Source: Legionella wadsworthii DSM 21896 = ATCC 33877 (GTDB taxonomy: Bacteria > Pseudomonadota > Gammaproteobacteria > Legionellales > Legionellaceae). From it: a stretch of 64,000 nt of DNA. A program made the translations under genes and the position numbers. The stretch is taken from contig NZ_KL370761.1 in NCBI RefSeq assembly GCF_000701265.1, positions 289,408 to 353,407 on the forward strand, read 5' to 3'. The notes beneath the pieces are model-generated. The model made no database searches and was not told the origin of the DNA. It saw only the letters and a program-made list of their open reading frames with translations. Positions within the stretch are counted from its first letter, which is position 1. Each line of letters starts with the position of its first letter. Shown here in pieces: positions 9,397 through 17,853 of the stretch.

Positions 9397-9597
9397 CTAT
9401 CCTCCTTGCATCGGCACAATCAGATCGATTCGATCCCCTTCACACAAGATGGTGTGGGAAAAATTCGATTTCGGAATGAACTGGTTATTAATCGCAATCG
9501 CTACATGCGCCCCAATGTACTCCCTTTTTTCGAGCAGCTCTTTGAGCGTACAAGCAGAATCCATCTTTACTGGTTGTTCATTAATAAAAATTATCAT
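9397..9597 (-). CDS. thiS: Sulfur carrier protein ThiS
   Basis: A 66-residue ubiquitin-like carrier ending in the obligatory GlyGly (VPMQGG). That terminus is adenylated by ThiF and converted to the thiocarboxylate used by ThiG. The ATG at 9597 overlaps the thiO stop as ATGA, so translation is coupled. It begins MIIFINEQPV, the normal ThiS opening. Confidence 0.95.
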   Translation of the reverse strand: MIIFINEQPVKMDSACTLKELLEKREYIGAHVAIAINNQFIPKSNFSHTILCEGDRIDLIVPMQGG

Positions 9598-10658
9598 ACA
9601 TATGCCTCCCAAAGTTCAGGATATTCAAGATCTTTATGATTGCTTATCATTCCGCGAAGAACTTCTTCTGCTAAGGCGGGAGCAATGAGAAATCCATGAC
9701 GATATAGGCCATTTACTGCTATCAATTTCTGAGTAAATTTAATACGGGGTTGATGATGCGCTAAAGTAGGACGAGTATGCGTAATGGTTTTTAACATACG
9801 TGCCTCAGCAAACCCACGATGCACATAATAAGCAGCCGTTAATAATTCAAGCGTAGTACGTACTGAAATGGAACTGATGTCCTCTGTTTCTAATTCACTC
9901 GCGCCGATGAGATAATTGGAATCAGGACGAGGTGCAATATAAATATGGTATCTTGGATGCAATAGTCTAATGGGACGTTGTAAGTGGACATCTGGTGCAT
10001 GTAACCAAATAAGTTCACCACGTAACCCGCGTAACTGGGGAAAAAACTCTTTGGCTCCCAAACCCCTGCAATCAAAAACAAAATCAAAAATGAAAGTCTC
10101 CTTAGCTGCTTTAATTTTTCCGGGATAAATTGACGTAACCAAGGTATTTTCCCGCCAAATAATACCTTTTTGTATGAGGTATTTTTTCAGGGAAAGCAAA
10201 AAGGCCTGACTATCAATCTGAGCTTCTTTTGGGAAATAATAAGCCTTATCGAATTGTTTCAATTCAGGTTCTAAATTTCCCAGTTCCTCTTGAGCCAACA
10301 ATTGATAGCAGGAAGTATTTAACTGCTTGATAATCCTGGAACTAAAATGTCTCCATTCTGCTTTATCATGGGGATGGTGCACCACAAGACATCCTTTTTG
10401 GTGAAAATATATTGGTTCGGAGATTTGATTCAAAATAGATGGCCACAAAACATCCACCGATTTAGTTCCCAAAAGCGATATCACTTTGTCCGCTTTATCA
10501 AGCTCCGACATGGGCGCCAAAAGACCAGCGGCTGCATGACTGCAGTTATTAAAAGAGCTTTCCGCTTCGAATAATGTCACCTGCCACCCTTCATGATGCA
10601 AGCGCATAGACAACAAACTTCCCATTATTCCAGCACCAACTACAGCAGCTTTTTTCAT
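9594..10658 (-). CDS. thiO: Glycine oxidase ThiO
   Basis: ThiO oxidises glycine to the imine (dehydroglycine) used by ThiG, the oxygen-dependent alternative to ThiH. The N-terminus has the FAD-binding GAGIMGS dinucleotide fold and the AAAGLLAPM stretch of the DAO family. The C-terminus carries HTRPTLAHHQPRI and GLYRHGFLIAPALAEEV, the usual closing FAD contact. The ATG at 10658 gives 354 residues; a TTG two codons earlier is the only other choice. It is second in the thiamine operon. Confidence 0.93.
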   Translation of the reverse strand: MKKAAVVGAGIMGSLLSMRLHHEGWQVTLFEAESSFNNCSHAAAGLLAPMSELDKADKVISLLGTKSVDVLWPSILNQISEPIYFHQKGCLVVHHPHDKAEWRHFSSRIIKQLNTSCYQLLAQEELGNLEPELKQFDKAYYFPKEAQIDSQAFLLSLKKYLIQKGIIWRENTLVTSIYPGKIKAAKETFIFDFVFDCRGLGAKEFFPQLRGLRGELIWLHAPDVHLQRPIRLLHPRYHIYIAPRPDSNYLIGASELETEDISSISVRTTLELLTAAYYVHRGFAEARMLKTITHTRPTLAHHQPRIKFTQKLIAVNGLYRHGFLIAPALAEEVLRGMISNHKDLEYPELWEAYV

Positions 10659-10771
10659 TTTCAATACTCAATTAGTCCAGTAGGTTGGACCAAGGCCAAT
10701 AAAAAAATTTTCTAAATTAAATTTCATATTGTTTGATTTAATGTGGGCTAAAACCAAACCTACCAGGGGGA

Positions 10772-11716
10772 CTAATTACCCAAACAACAGGCAATGGGTT
10801 CCAAATCAGAATGAGGTACCTTTGGCAAAAACTCATTGGTATAACATGATGCTACGGCAAAAGAATCATCAATAATCCCTAAATGCTTTCCAAACTGACC
10901 TACTTTAGCCCAATCACGTTCCACATTGAAAAGAGTACGTGAGAAAAATGGTAAGCTGCGGATGAATATTGTATGGTACATGGGTGTGCGCAATTGTGGT
11001 TTGGCGCGACATAAAAGTTCATATGCTTCGTCTGGATTTTCGGTAGTAAAAGCAGCACCACGTTGTGTGGCTTTAAGAAAAGCTTGTATCATTTCAGGAT
11101 TTTTTAACATGCGTTCTGGTACGATAAATTGGATTGAACAAAAACAGCAGCAACCTAAACCCGCGAGTTGATCCAAACGCAGAAATACAGTATCACCCCG
11201 TAAATGCTCCAATTCCACTTTTTGAAAATTGATAAATCCAATTCCAGTGTCAATGAGGTCCCGGCAAATCGCATCAGTCACATTCATTCCAATACGAACT
11301 GTTTCATAACTCGTAGGATTAATACCTGCTAATTGTGCCAAATTATCAATGATGATTTTACCAAACTCACCAATGTACCCTACCCGTTTGCCTACTATAT
11401 CTTGAAATGAGTGGATACCACTGGATTTAAGCGCGATTAGACCTGTAGGTGGTTCATCCAGCAAGGTGCCAATGGAGGTTACTGGATAGCCTTTTGCACG
11501 CGCAGCCAGTGTATGGATCATGGCTTTAACACCAAAATCTACATGTCCCATTCCAACAATTTCAGTTACATCACTGGGATCAGTAGGTTCAAGAATGGCT
11601 AGCTTAATTCCTTCTTGCTGAAAATAACCTAATGATTGGGCAACAAAGATGGGTGTATGGTATGGATTTGCATACCAATTGAGTAATAAAGTCGTTCTTG
11701 TTGATAATGTGCTCAT
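10772..11716 (-). CDS. thi5: THI5-type HMP-P synthase
   Basis: Yeast THI5 is a single-turnover enzyme that makes HMP phosphate from its own histidine and bound PLP with iron. This 314-residue protein matches it closely: LLNWYANPYHTPIF, AILEPTDPSDVTE, GVKAMIHTLAA, GYIGEFGKI, and LGCCCFCS. The PLP lysine and donor histidine correspond to K64 and H68, and the CCCFC iron motif is residues 189-193. There is no signal peptide, which argues against a periplasmic ThiY-like binding protein. As I recall, a L. pneumophila homologue (Lpg1565) has been shown to be an HMP-P synthase. It is first in the operon, with AAGGAG upstream, behind a TPP riboswitch. Confidence 0.94.
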   Translation of the reverse strand: MSTLSTRTTLLLNWYANPYHTPIFVAQSLGYFQQEGIKLAILEPTDPSDVTEIVGMGHVDFGVKAMIHTLAARAKGYPVTSIGTLLDEPPTGLIALKSSGIHSFQDIVGKRVGYIGEFGKIIIDNLAQLAGINPTSYETVRIGMNVTDAICRDLIDTGIGFINFQKVELEHLRGDTVFLRLDQLAGLGCCCFCSIQFIVPERMLKNPEMIQAFLKATQRGAAFTTENPDEAYELLCRAKPQLRTPMYHTIFIRSLPFFSRTLFNVERDWAKVGQFGKHLGIIDDSFAVASCYTNEFLPKVPHSDLEPIACCLGN

Positions 11717-11791
11717 ACCTTAGCTCCTTAACATGAAGTAATAAAAGGATGGCTAAGATATCGAGAATAAGACCAGACAGGATTCATTTCA

Positions 11792-11862
11792 GCATTCAAA
11801 GATTCAATAAATCAACACGACTCCTTAAACTCAATAAAGAGAGTCTAAGACTTTTTGAATGC
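11792..11862 (-). promoter_or_regulatory. Inverted repeat in the thi5 leader, candidate expression platform
   Basis: GCATTCAAA (11792-11800) and TTTGAATGC (11854-11862) are perfect 9-base complements on either side of a 53-base loop, beginning 7 bases after the riboswitch aptamer. No U-run terminator is seen. Control may therefore act on translation or on mRNA folding rather than by simple termination. Confidence 0.4.
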
Positions 11863-11869
11863 AGATTTA

Positions 11870-11944
11870 GGCGTTCTTACGCTGGTATGATCCAGATCAA
11901 GTTCTACGGGTATTTCTCAGCCGTGTATCACGACACCCCGCGCC
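11870..11944 (-). promoter_or_regulatory. TPP riboswitch (THI element)
   Basis: Read on the minus strand, the leader contains GGGGTG, CGGCTGAGA, ACCCGT and GATCTGGATCATACCAGCG. These are the conserved parts of the TPP aptamer in the correct order. GGCG (11944-11941) and CGCC (11873-11870) close the P1 stem. It precedes thi5 by about 150 bases and should lower expression of the whole operon when TPP is plentiful. Confidence 0.95.
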
Positions 11945-11959
11945 ATCAGATTGTCAGTA

Positions 11960-11988
11960 ATCCTATATGGTCTATGTATTACTGTCAA
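11960..11988 (-). promoter_or_regulatory. Sigma70-type promoter of the thiamine operon
   Basis: On the minus strand TTGACA (11988-11983) is followed after exactly 17 bases by TAGGAT (11965-11960). Transcription would begin near 11953, just before the riboswitch. The -35 overlaps the stop codon of the tgt-like gene, so the operon is separable from queA. Confidence 0.7.
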
Positions 11989-12851
11989 ATACTCTTTAAG
12001 GTTCTTATTTCTTTGATTTCACCCAATGTCATGAAACTCTGCGTATAAAATACATTATGCTGAATTAAAAAACGCTGACATAATAACGGGGTATGCGCGA
12101 AAAGATGATGCAAATAGGCTCGCGTCAATTGTTGAGAACAAGTAGGACAAACACACTCTGCGTCTATGGTTGCAAATTGCATTTCGGTTTTTGGTTCCGT
12201 GAGATCCAGGGTTCCTTCACGACTGTATACTCTCCCCAGCATCGCTTCTTGTGAGGGCGCATCGGTCTCAATAAGAGAAATACCGTTATTTTGAAAATCT
12301 AGAATTTGCTGGGGATCAAAATTTCCTACAACATAACGGTTGAGATGGGACCATCGATCTAATTGTTCCCAATCCACTTCCTTTAAAATATTAAAATAAA
12401 CGCCATGATGTTTAGGAATGCCACTTTTTTCTACGTCAGCTACATGGATAAAGGGTTCAATGTTTTCATTCCAATTGTCCCAAATCCGAGGAAAATCGCG
12501 GGTGATGTTTGGAGGTAATAAAACGGCCTTGGGATTTAAATGATGGATAAGATGGACTAACTCTTCTACCGTGAAAGTACTTTTTGATCCATCAAAGGGC
12601 GACTTAAGGACATATCGTTTTTCTTTATTGCTTACCAGAGACATTGCATTAATTATCAGTTCTCCAGGACAAGCGAGATATTCAGTTAAAGCAACGATAT
12701 TCTCGAGTACTTCACGACCTGGCTTATACAACAGCTGTTCCATAGAATAGGAAGTTGCGGTAACTTTTGCTTCTTGCCAATTTTCCTTTGTCAGGCACAA
12801 ACCTGCCTCTGAAGTTAAAACCGGTATAAAATTGTGTACTGCAGTCAACAT
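11985..12851 (-). CDS. tRNA-guanine transglycosylase-like protein lacking the catalytic motif
   Basis: The C-terminal half follows bacterial Tgt: YVVGNFDPQQIL, then CVCPTC (Cys 233, 235, 238), RAYLHHLF and His 265 in QHN. This is the family zinc site with correct spacing. Where Tgt has DCVxPTRNARNG with the nucleophilic Asp, this protein has ETDAPSQEAMLG (195-206), so Asp and the anticodon-binding loop are changed. It is 288 residues, shorter than the usual ~370, and I see no DSGGFQ-like substrate motif. It is therefore likely a non-catalytic paralogue, perhaps comparable to the eukaryotic accessory subunit QTRT2. AAGGAG precedes the ATG; it follows queA by 15 bases. Confidence 0.8.
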   Translation of the reverse strand: MLTAVHNFIPVLTSEAGLCLTKENWQEAKVTATSYSMEQLLYKPGREVLENIVALTEYLACPGELIINAMSLVSNKEKRYVLKSPFDGSKSTFTVEELVHLIHHLNPKAVLLPPNITRDFPRIWDNWNENIEPFIHVADVEKSGIPKHHGVYFNILKEVDWEQLDRWSHLNRYVVGNFDPQQILDFQNNGISLIETDAPSQEAMLGRVYSREGTLDLTEPKTEMQFATIDAECVCPTCSQQLTRAYLHHLFAHTPLLCQRFLIQHNVFYTQSFMTLGEIKEIRTLKSI

Positions 12852-12866
12852 TCAAGAGCTCCTTTT

Positions 12867-13880
12867 CTACAGCAATAAACTGGTGTCACCGTAACTAAAA
12901 AATCGATATTTTTTTTCAATTGCTTCTTGATAAAGCGCCATAGCTTGCTTATGTCCAATAAAAGCGGAAACCAGCATGAGCAATGTAGATTCAGGCAAGT
13001 GAAAATTAGTCATCAGACCATCACAAATTTTAAACTCATATCCAGGATAAATAAAAATATCCGTATCCCTGCTACATGCTGTCAGCACGCCATCCTGGGC
13101 TGCACTTTCAAGGCTGCGCAAAGCGGTTGTTCCAATGGCGATAACGCGATTTCCTGAAGCCTTAGCCGCCTGTACAGCGGTACATAATTCGGGGCTTATA
13201 GTAAAGTGTTCGCGATGCATTTTATGATCTTTAATGTCGTCACAACGTACCGGTCTAAACGTTCCAGCACCCACATGCAAAGTGAGATAAGCTACGGAAA
13301 CACCTCTTGCCTGGATACTTTTTAATACAGCTTCATCAAAGTGCAATCCAGCTGTAGGTGCTGCAACGGAGCCTTCGTATTTTGCATATACTGTTTGATA
13401 ACGATCATGATCCAGATTTTCATCATTTCTATTAATGTATGGAGGTAAAGGGATATGTCCAATTCCATTTAATAATTCTAAAACTTGTATATCGGCCTTA
13501 CATACGAACAAGTCATCTTGTCGCTCTAAAATTTCGATTTCTTTATGTTGCTCTAATTGAATGATAGAGCCTGGCTTTAGTGCTTTACTGGCCCTTATGT
13601 GTGCTAAAAAAGTATATTCACTTGTGATGCGCTCGACTAATAGTTCTACTTTCCCACCTGTAGTTTTATGCCCATATAGCCTTGCAGGAATCACTTTGGA
13701 ATTATTCATGACCAACAAATCGCCAGGATTTAAAAAATCTGCGATTTCTCTAAATTGATAATGGCCATAACCCTCGTTTTGTCGATTATAAACTAATAGA
13801 CGTGAATCGCTTCGATGCGGCAAAGGATACTGGGCAATCAATTCTTGAGGTAAATCAAAGTAAAAATCTTGCTTATTCAT
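12867..13880 (-). CDS. queA: S-adenosylmethionine:tRNA ribosyltransferase-isomerase QueA
   Basis: QueA moves the ribosyl part of SAM onto preQ1 in tRNA, giving epoxyqueuosine. The protein is 337 residues when begun at MNKQDFYFDLP, which aligns with the E. coli start; an in-frame codon at 13916 would add 12 unlikely residues. Family blocks seen are LIAQYPLPHRSDSRLL, GDLLVMNNSKVIPARLYG, EGSVAAPTAGLHFDEA, LTLHVGAGTFRPV, HREHF and MTNFHLPESTLLMLVSAF. It lies directly before the tgt-like gene, as queA does before tgt elsewhere. Confidence 0.96.
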   Translation of the reverse strand: MNKQDFYFDLPQELIAQYPLPHRSDSRLLVYNRQNEGYGHYQFREIADFLNPGDLLVMNNSKVIPARLYGHKTTGGKVELLVERITSEYTFLAHIRASKALKPGSIIQLEQHKEIEILERQDDLFVCKADIQVLELLNGIGHIPLPPYINRNDENLDHDRYQTVYAKYEGSVAAPTAGLHFDEAVLKSIQARGVSVAYLTLHVGAGTFRPVRCDDIKDHKMHREHFTISPELCTAVQAAKASGNRVIAIGTTALRSLESAAQDGVLTACSRDTDIFIYPGYEFKICDGLMTNFHLPESTLLMLVSAFIGHKQAMALYQEAIEKKYRFFSYGDTSLLL

Positions 13881-14102
13881 GGAGCAACCTGAAAATAAAT
13901 TGCCGTTATTATACATGGAATAATAAGATTCATCATCCTAAAGCATGAAAACATGGGTAATTTATCGATGATATATTCCATTCCAGATTAAGAGTAAATA
14001 ATTTATGTTGTACTGGTTTTCAGTGGGGATTTCCGCAACATGCGCGGGCAATTGATTCGGTTAGCCAGGAGTTGGGGTTGTTTGGCATTAGCAATTTAAT
14101 TT

Positions 14103-14135
14103 GGTTTTGAGTTCGACTGATTCGAACTCAAAACC
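14103..14135. terminator. 14-bp stem hairpin with T-run
   Basis: GGTTTTGAGTTCGA (14103-14116) pairs perfectly with TCGAACTCAAAACC (14122-14135), followed on the plus strand by TTTTTCC. It sits just past the stop of the minus-strand gene at 14149 and before queA. It most likely ends that gene's transcript, although the T-run is on the plus side. Confidence 0.6.
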
Positions 14136-14148
14136 TTTTTCCTTTATT

Positions 14149-14961
14149 TTATTGCCGTTGTCCAGACATGAGTGCACTTAGGTGAGGATATTCACTATTA
14201 AAACTGTTTTGAGAATCTAAAAGATAGCCACTGTCACTAGCCTCTGTAGGTTGTCTAAAAATTCCTTTAGTATGCATTGGTGGGGCTGATGGTTTATGAT
14301 CTCTCGTAGATTGAGGAGTACCCAGTTTAGAGTAAGACTCTACCATTGACATCTGAAGGTGACTTTCACTTTGACAGCATGGTTTTTTCGAACCACAACA
14401 AGCATTCACTATGACTTTAGCACCCACACCTGCTAATCCACCTATAAGTAAAAACGGAGACCAGATTATGGCACCCATTGATTTTATAACGCCTTTGAAA
14501 CTCAATCCCTCTTGATTTTCATTGACAATGCGTGACTTAAGCATATCGAGCACATTTTTTTCACCTTTGTAGCATTCTTTAGCACCTGAGTACAAATATG
14601 CTAAACCGACAGCACCATACATCAGGAGAGCACCAATTCCAAGAGTGGAAATACCAAAGCCGATTGCTCCTGCAGCACTTGCTCCAGCGGCCCCAGCCGA
14701 AGTTACGGTAGCGGTAGTAACCCCGACTGTAGTCGTGGAAAGAAGAATAAGCAATAAAACTGGAAGAAGAACGAGAAATCCGACCGCAAAGAAACCTCTT
14801 CGACTGTGATGATGATTATGTCCGTAAGTCGTGTAAGTAGTCCCGTAAGTATTCCCATAATAGGGTCTGGAGCCTACTTGCACGTAAGGACTTGGGGTGG
14901 ATACGTGAACATGGGGATTATGACCAGTATGGTGATTATGATGGTGATGATTTTGGTACAC
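14149..14961 (-). CDS. Unassigned membrane protein with histidine-rich N-terminus
   Basis: The 270-residue protein opens with a tail very rich in His, Tyr, Gly and Thr (first ~53 residues, with HHHHNHH and HNHHH runs). Two hydrophobic Gly/Ala-rich stretches (about 57-80 and 88-125) and a possible third near 165-185 follow. A Cys-rich patch NACCGSKKPCCQ precedes a polar Ser/Pro-rich tail. The His and Cys clusters suggest metal binding; this is inference only. The start is GTG at 14961 with GGAGAA 5 bases upstream. I recognise no family. Confidence 0.6.
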   Translation of the reverse strand: MYQNHHHHNHHTGHNPHVHVSTPSPYVQVGSRPYYGNTYGTTYTTYGHNHHHSRRGFFAVGFLVLLPVLLLILLSTTTVGVTTATVTSAGAAGASAAGAIGFGISTLGIGALLMYGAVGLAYLYSGAKECYKGEKNVLDMLKSRIVNENQEGLSFKGVIKSMGAIIWSPFLLIGGLAGVGAKVIVNACCGSKKPCCQSESHLQMSMVESYSKLGTPQSTRDHKPSAPPMHTKGIFRQPTEASDSGYLLDSQNSFNSEYPHLSALMSGQRQ

Positions 14962-15082
14962 TTTATTCTCCTTTTTTTTTATTTAATCCGAACTTATGGC
15001 GAGGAGTATATGAGTCAAAACTTAAGGTTTTATTAAGAAAATGATTTTTTCTTTACAAAATAATTACATTTCTTTACATTGA

Positions 15083-15493
15083 TTATAGAATTACTAAAAG
15101 AAAAACAGACAGTATAAAAATTAAGCTGCTAAGTGCATAAGGATGCTGATACCCTCTAAAGTTTTTTCTTCGTAACCAGACATCTAAAAGTAAGGTTGGG
15201 ACAACAGAAAGAAAAGTCAACATGAACACTAACGTCACCGATTCTGCCCCTTTTTGAAAAGGCAGGATACTTATTAAAAAATTTAACACATCATGTAAAA
15301 TTTCCCGTGTGTAAAAAATTGCCCATAGAAACCAAAAACTGAAATTGTAAATAATCCATGAAGCTGCAAACAGAGGCAGAAACAGTTTGACTCCTTTAAT
15401 GGCAAAAAGTTTTTTAAAGGCTTTGATAAATTCTTCAGAAAAGAAAACAACAATAGAACTAACAAGAACAACCAAAGCCAGTGTCAGTAACAT
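15083..15493 (-). CDS. Small membrane protein
   Basis: A 136-residue, strongly hydrophobic protein with about four predicted membrane helices (near 2-20, 36-60, 82-105 and 115-136) and short loops. Its ATG directly follows the uup stop codon, so it is probably translated from the same message. I do not recognise the family. Confidence 0.6.
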   Translation of the reverse strand: MLLTLALVVLVSSIVVFFSEEFIKAFKKLFAIKGVKLFLPLFAASWIIYNFSFWFLWAIFYTREILHDVLNFLISILPFQKGAESVTLVFMLTFLSVVPTLLLDVWLRRKNFRGYQHPYALSSLIFILSVFLLVIL

Positions 15494-17356
15494 TTACTTG
15501 TTCCTTTTTTCAATGTCTTCCAATGCTTCCCATCGTGTGTACAGTTGCGCTAACAAAGCCTCGTCTTCAGCAAGACCTTGATTTATTTTCGTGATCATTT
15601 GTGCATCTTGTTGATAAAATTGTGGCTCGGCCATTTGTAATTGCAATTGTCCAATTTTTTCTTCCAATTGCTCAATTTTCTGGGGTAATTGAGCCAATTC
15701 CCTTTGCTCATTAAAACTTAGCTTATTGGCTGTCACCGTTCGCTTTACAATGGGTACTTTCGCTACCTGCTCACGCTGTTGTTGTTTCTTTTGCATTTTA
15801 TATTCATCATAACCTCCTACATACTCATGAAACTCGCCTGGTTCTTCATAGACAAGAACACTGGTCACAACTTGATTGATAAAAGCTCTGTCGTGGCTGA
15901 TTAATATCAGGGTTCCTGGGTATTCAGCGAGCATCCCTTCAAGGAGTTCCAAAGTTTCAATATCCAAATCATTAGTAGGCTCATCCATTACTAAAAGATT
16001 AACGGGTTTGGCAAAAAGTTTAGCAAGTAATAATCTGTTTTTTTCTCCACCTGAAAGCACTGATACGGGCACATTAAAACGGTCAGGGGAGAATAAAAAC
16101 TCCCGCAGATAACTGGCGACATGTTTTTGCTTTCCATTGATGGTGACATAATCTGCACCATCCCCTACATTAAACATGACCGTTTGATCTTCAAGCAAAT
16201 GACGGCGCAATTGATCAAAATAAGCAACACTCAAAGAAGTACCAAGTTTTATCTGCCCTGAATCAGGCTGCAACTCTCCTAGCAACAGGCGTACCAGAGT
16301 CGTTTTACCACATCCATTCGGCCCAATGATTCCCAGTTTGTCACCCCTTGTGACCAAGAGTGAAAAATCACGCAGGATCGATTTATTTTCCAACTGATAA
16401 TCAATATTTTTTGCTTCAATTACTAAAGAACCGGAGCGGCTTACATCAAGAGTAAATGATTTAACCTTGCCCAGTTGATTTCGGCGTGCCTTATACTCTT
16501 CACGCAAAGCCTTAAGTGCCCGAACACGACCCTCATTCCGAGTCCGACGGGCTTTGATTCCTGTACGTATCCAAGCCTCTTCTTCAGCTAATTTTTTATC
16601 AAACAAATCATTCTGTCTCTGTTCACTCAGCCGTATGGATTCCCTTCTGTCCAGATAAGTTTCATAACTACACTCGTGCTGGTACAGTTTTCCCCTATCT
16701 ATTTCAACAATTTTATTGGAAACCTGGGCTAAAAATTCTCTATCATGGGTTACTAAAAGTACAGCGCCCTTGAAGTTTTTGAGATAAGCTTCCAACCACT
16801 CTATTGCGTCAATATCTAAATGGTTTGTCGGTTCGTCCAGGAGTAATAAGTCTGGACTTGCTACCAGTGCAGCTCCGAGCAATACCCGTCTTTTCATGCC
16901 ACCGGATAAATTATTCATGCGCTCATGGGTAGCAATCCCTAAACGACTCGCCATGGATTCAATTTCCGGCAATTTATCCCAAGCATGTAAATTATCCATT
17001 TGTTGTTGGCAAGCTGCTAATTTTTCCAAATCACCGGATTGGGATAATTCATGAAAACGGGATAAAACCTCTCCTACCTGACCAAGGCTTTTTACAAGAA
17101 AATGATAAACAGATTCTCCCTCGCTAACAGGAACATCTTGAGTCAGGCCTGCAACACGCAGCCCTGATAGCTTATTGAATTGACCACTGTCAGGAAGGAT
17201 ATTTCCCATCAAGAGTTTAAGTAAAGTGGACTTACCTGCGCCATTTCGTCCCACTAAGGCTATTCGATCCTGGGAATGGATTTGCCAATCAGCATTATCC
17301 AGTAACTGATTTCCTGCAATATTAAGAGAGACGCCATGGAGGGAAATAATACTCAT
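15494..17356 (-). CDS. uup: ABC-F ATPase Uup
   Basis: A soluble ATPase of 620 residues with two ABC domains and no membrane part. Domain 1 has GRNGAGKST, LSGGMKRRVLLGAAL and LLLDEPTNHLD. Domain 2 has GPNGCGKTT, LSGGEKNRLLLAKL and LVMDEPTNDLD. A Gln/Glu-rich coiled-coil tail (about 555-615) is the Uup DNA-binding C-terminal domain. ABC-F proteins act on ribosomes or nucleic acids; Uup influences precise transposon excision and ribosome function. Other ABC-F types lack this tail. Confidence 0.93.
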   Translation of the reverse strand: MSIISLHGVSLNIAGNQLLDNADWQIHSQDRIALVGRNGAGKSTLLKLLMGNILPDSGQFNKLSGLRVAGLTQDVPVSEGESVYHFLVKSLGQVGEVLSRFHELSQSGDLEKLAACQQQMDNLHAWDKLPEIESMASRLGIATHERMNNLSGGMKRRVLLGAALVASPDLLLLDEPTNHLDIDAIEWLEAYLKNFKGAVLLVTHDREFLAQVSNKIVEIDRGKLYQHECSYETYLDRRESIRLSEQRQNDLFDKKLAEEEAWIRTGIKARRTRNEGRVRALKALREEYKARRNQLGKVKSFTLDVSRSGSLVIEAKNIDYQLENKSILRDFSLLVTRGDKLGIIGPNGCGKTTLVRLLLGELQPDSGQIKLGTSLSVAYFDQLRRHLLEDQTVMFNVGDGADYVTINGKQKHVASYLREFLFSPDRFNVPVSVLSGGEKNRLLLAKLFAKPVNLLVMDEPTNDLDIETLELLEGMLAEYPGTLILISHDRAFINQVVTSVLVYEEPGEFHEYVGGYDEYKMQKKQQQREQVAKVPIVKRTVTANKLSFNEQRELAQLPQKIEQLEEKIGQLQLQMAEPQFYQQDAQMITKINQGLAEDEALLAQLYTRWEALEDIEKRNK

Positions 17357-17391
17357 ACACTAACTCTAACTGTGAACAATTAACCTGGGGG

Positions 17392-17441
17392 AAGCAGTAC
17401 TGAAACCCTATTATGTCATGGGTTCCCCGGGGATACTGCTT
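17392..17441 (-). terminator. Hairpin after ridA
   Basis: AAGCAGTA (17392-17399) pairs with TACTGCTT (17434-17441), with AAACCC and GGGTT able to pair inside. It lies 30-80 bases past the ridA stop and before uup, so it probably ends the yicC-gmk-rpoZ-spoT-ridA transcript. Confidence 0.5.
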
Positions 17442-17469
17442 TTGTATGGCCCAGGCCGCCGTTTTTAAA

Positions 17470-17853
17470 TTACTTTGAAGACAAAACCATTATACCATCC
17501 ATTTCTACCTGAGCACCACGAGGTAACTCGGAAACACCAATCGCAGCCCTTGCTGGATAAGGTGAAGCAAAATAACGACTCATTGCTTCATTAATTAAGG
17601 GAAAATGACGTAAATCGGTGAGATAAACATTTAACTTTGCAATGTGTGCCAAACTACCGCCAGCTGCCTCACAAACTGCTGATAAGTTCTCCAAAACCTG
17701 GGTAATCTGCAATTTTATATCGTCACTGCATATTTGCATGGTGGCTGGATCCAGTGGTATTTGCCCTGATAGATAAACAGTATTGCCGCATTGAATGGCT
17801 TGAGAATAGGTTCCAATAGCCTCTGGAGCCAATTTGGTATTAATTGGTTGCAT
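17470..17853 (-). CDS. ridA: RidA/YjgF-family enamine/imine deaminase
   Basis: RidA hydrolyses reactive 2-aminoacrylate and related imines released by PLP enzymes. This 127-residue protein has the family blocks [24 protein letters not shown]-like helix, [11 protein letters not shown] and the closing [22 protein letters not shown], which includes the conserved substrate-binding Arg. Its ATG overlaps the spoT stop by one base, so the two are coupled. Confidence 0.95.
   Translation of the reverse strand: MQPINTKLAPEAIGTYSQAIQCGNTVYLSGQIPLDPATMQICSDDIKLQITQVLENLSAVCEAAGGSLAHIAKLNVYLTDLRHFPLINEAMSRYFASPYPARAAIGVSELPRGAQVEMDGIMVLSSK

Noticed and set aside
9305-9688. A 127-codon plus-strand frame opposite thiG and thiS
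   Set aside because: It is antisense to clear genes and its composition matches no family.
10665-10771. Terminator between thi5 and thiO
   Set aside because: GTAGGTT and AACCTAC can pair, but the loop is long and interrupted. I read the genes as one operon.
10772-11716. ABC-transporter substrate-binding protein (ThiY-like) as the identity of the thi5 gene
   Set aside because: There is no signal peptide, and the CCCFC motif with K64 and H68 matches the THI5 enzymes instead.
11985-12851. Frameshifted or truncated ordinary tgt
   Set aside because: The frame is clean with a good ribosome site, and the changed catalytic segment keeps its length, which suggests divergence rather than decay.
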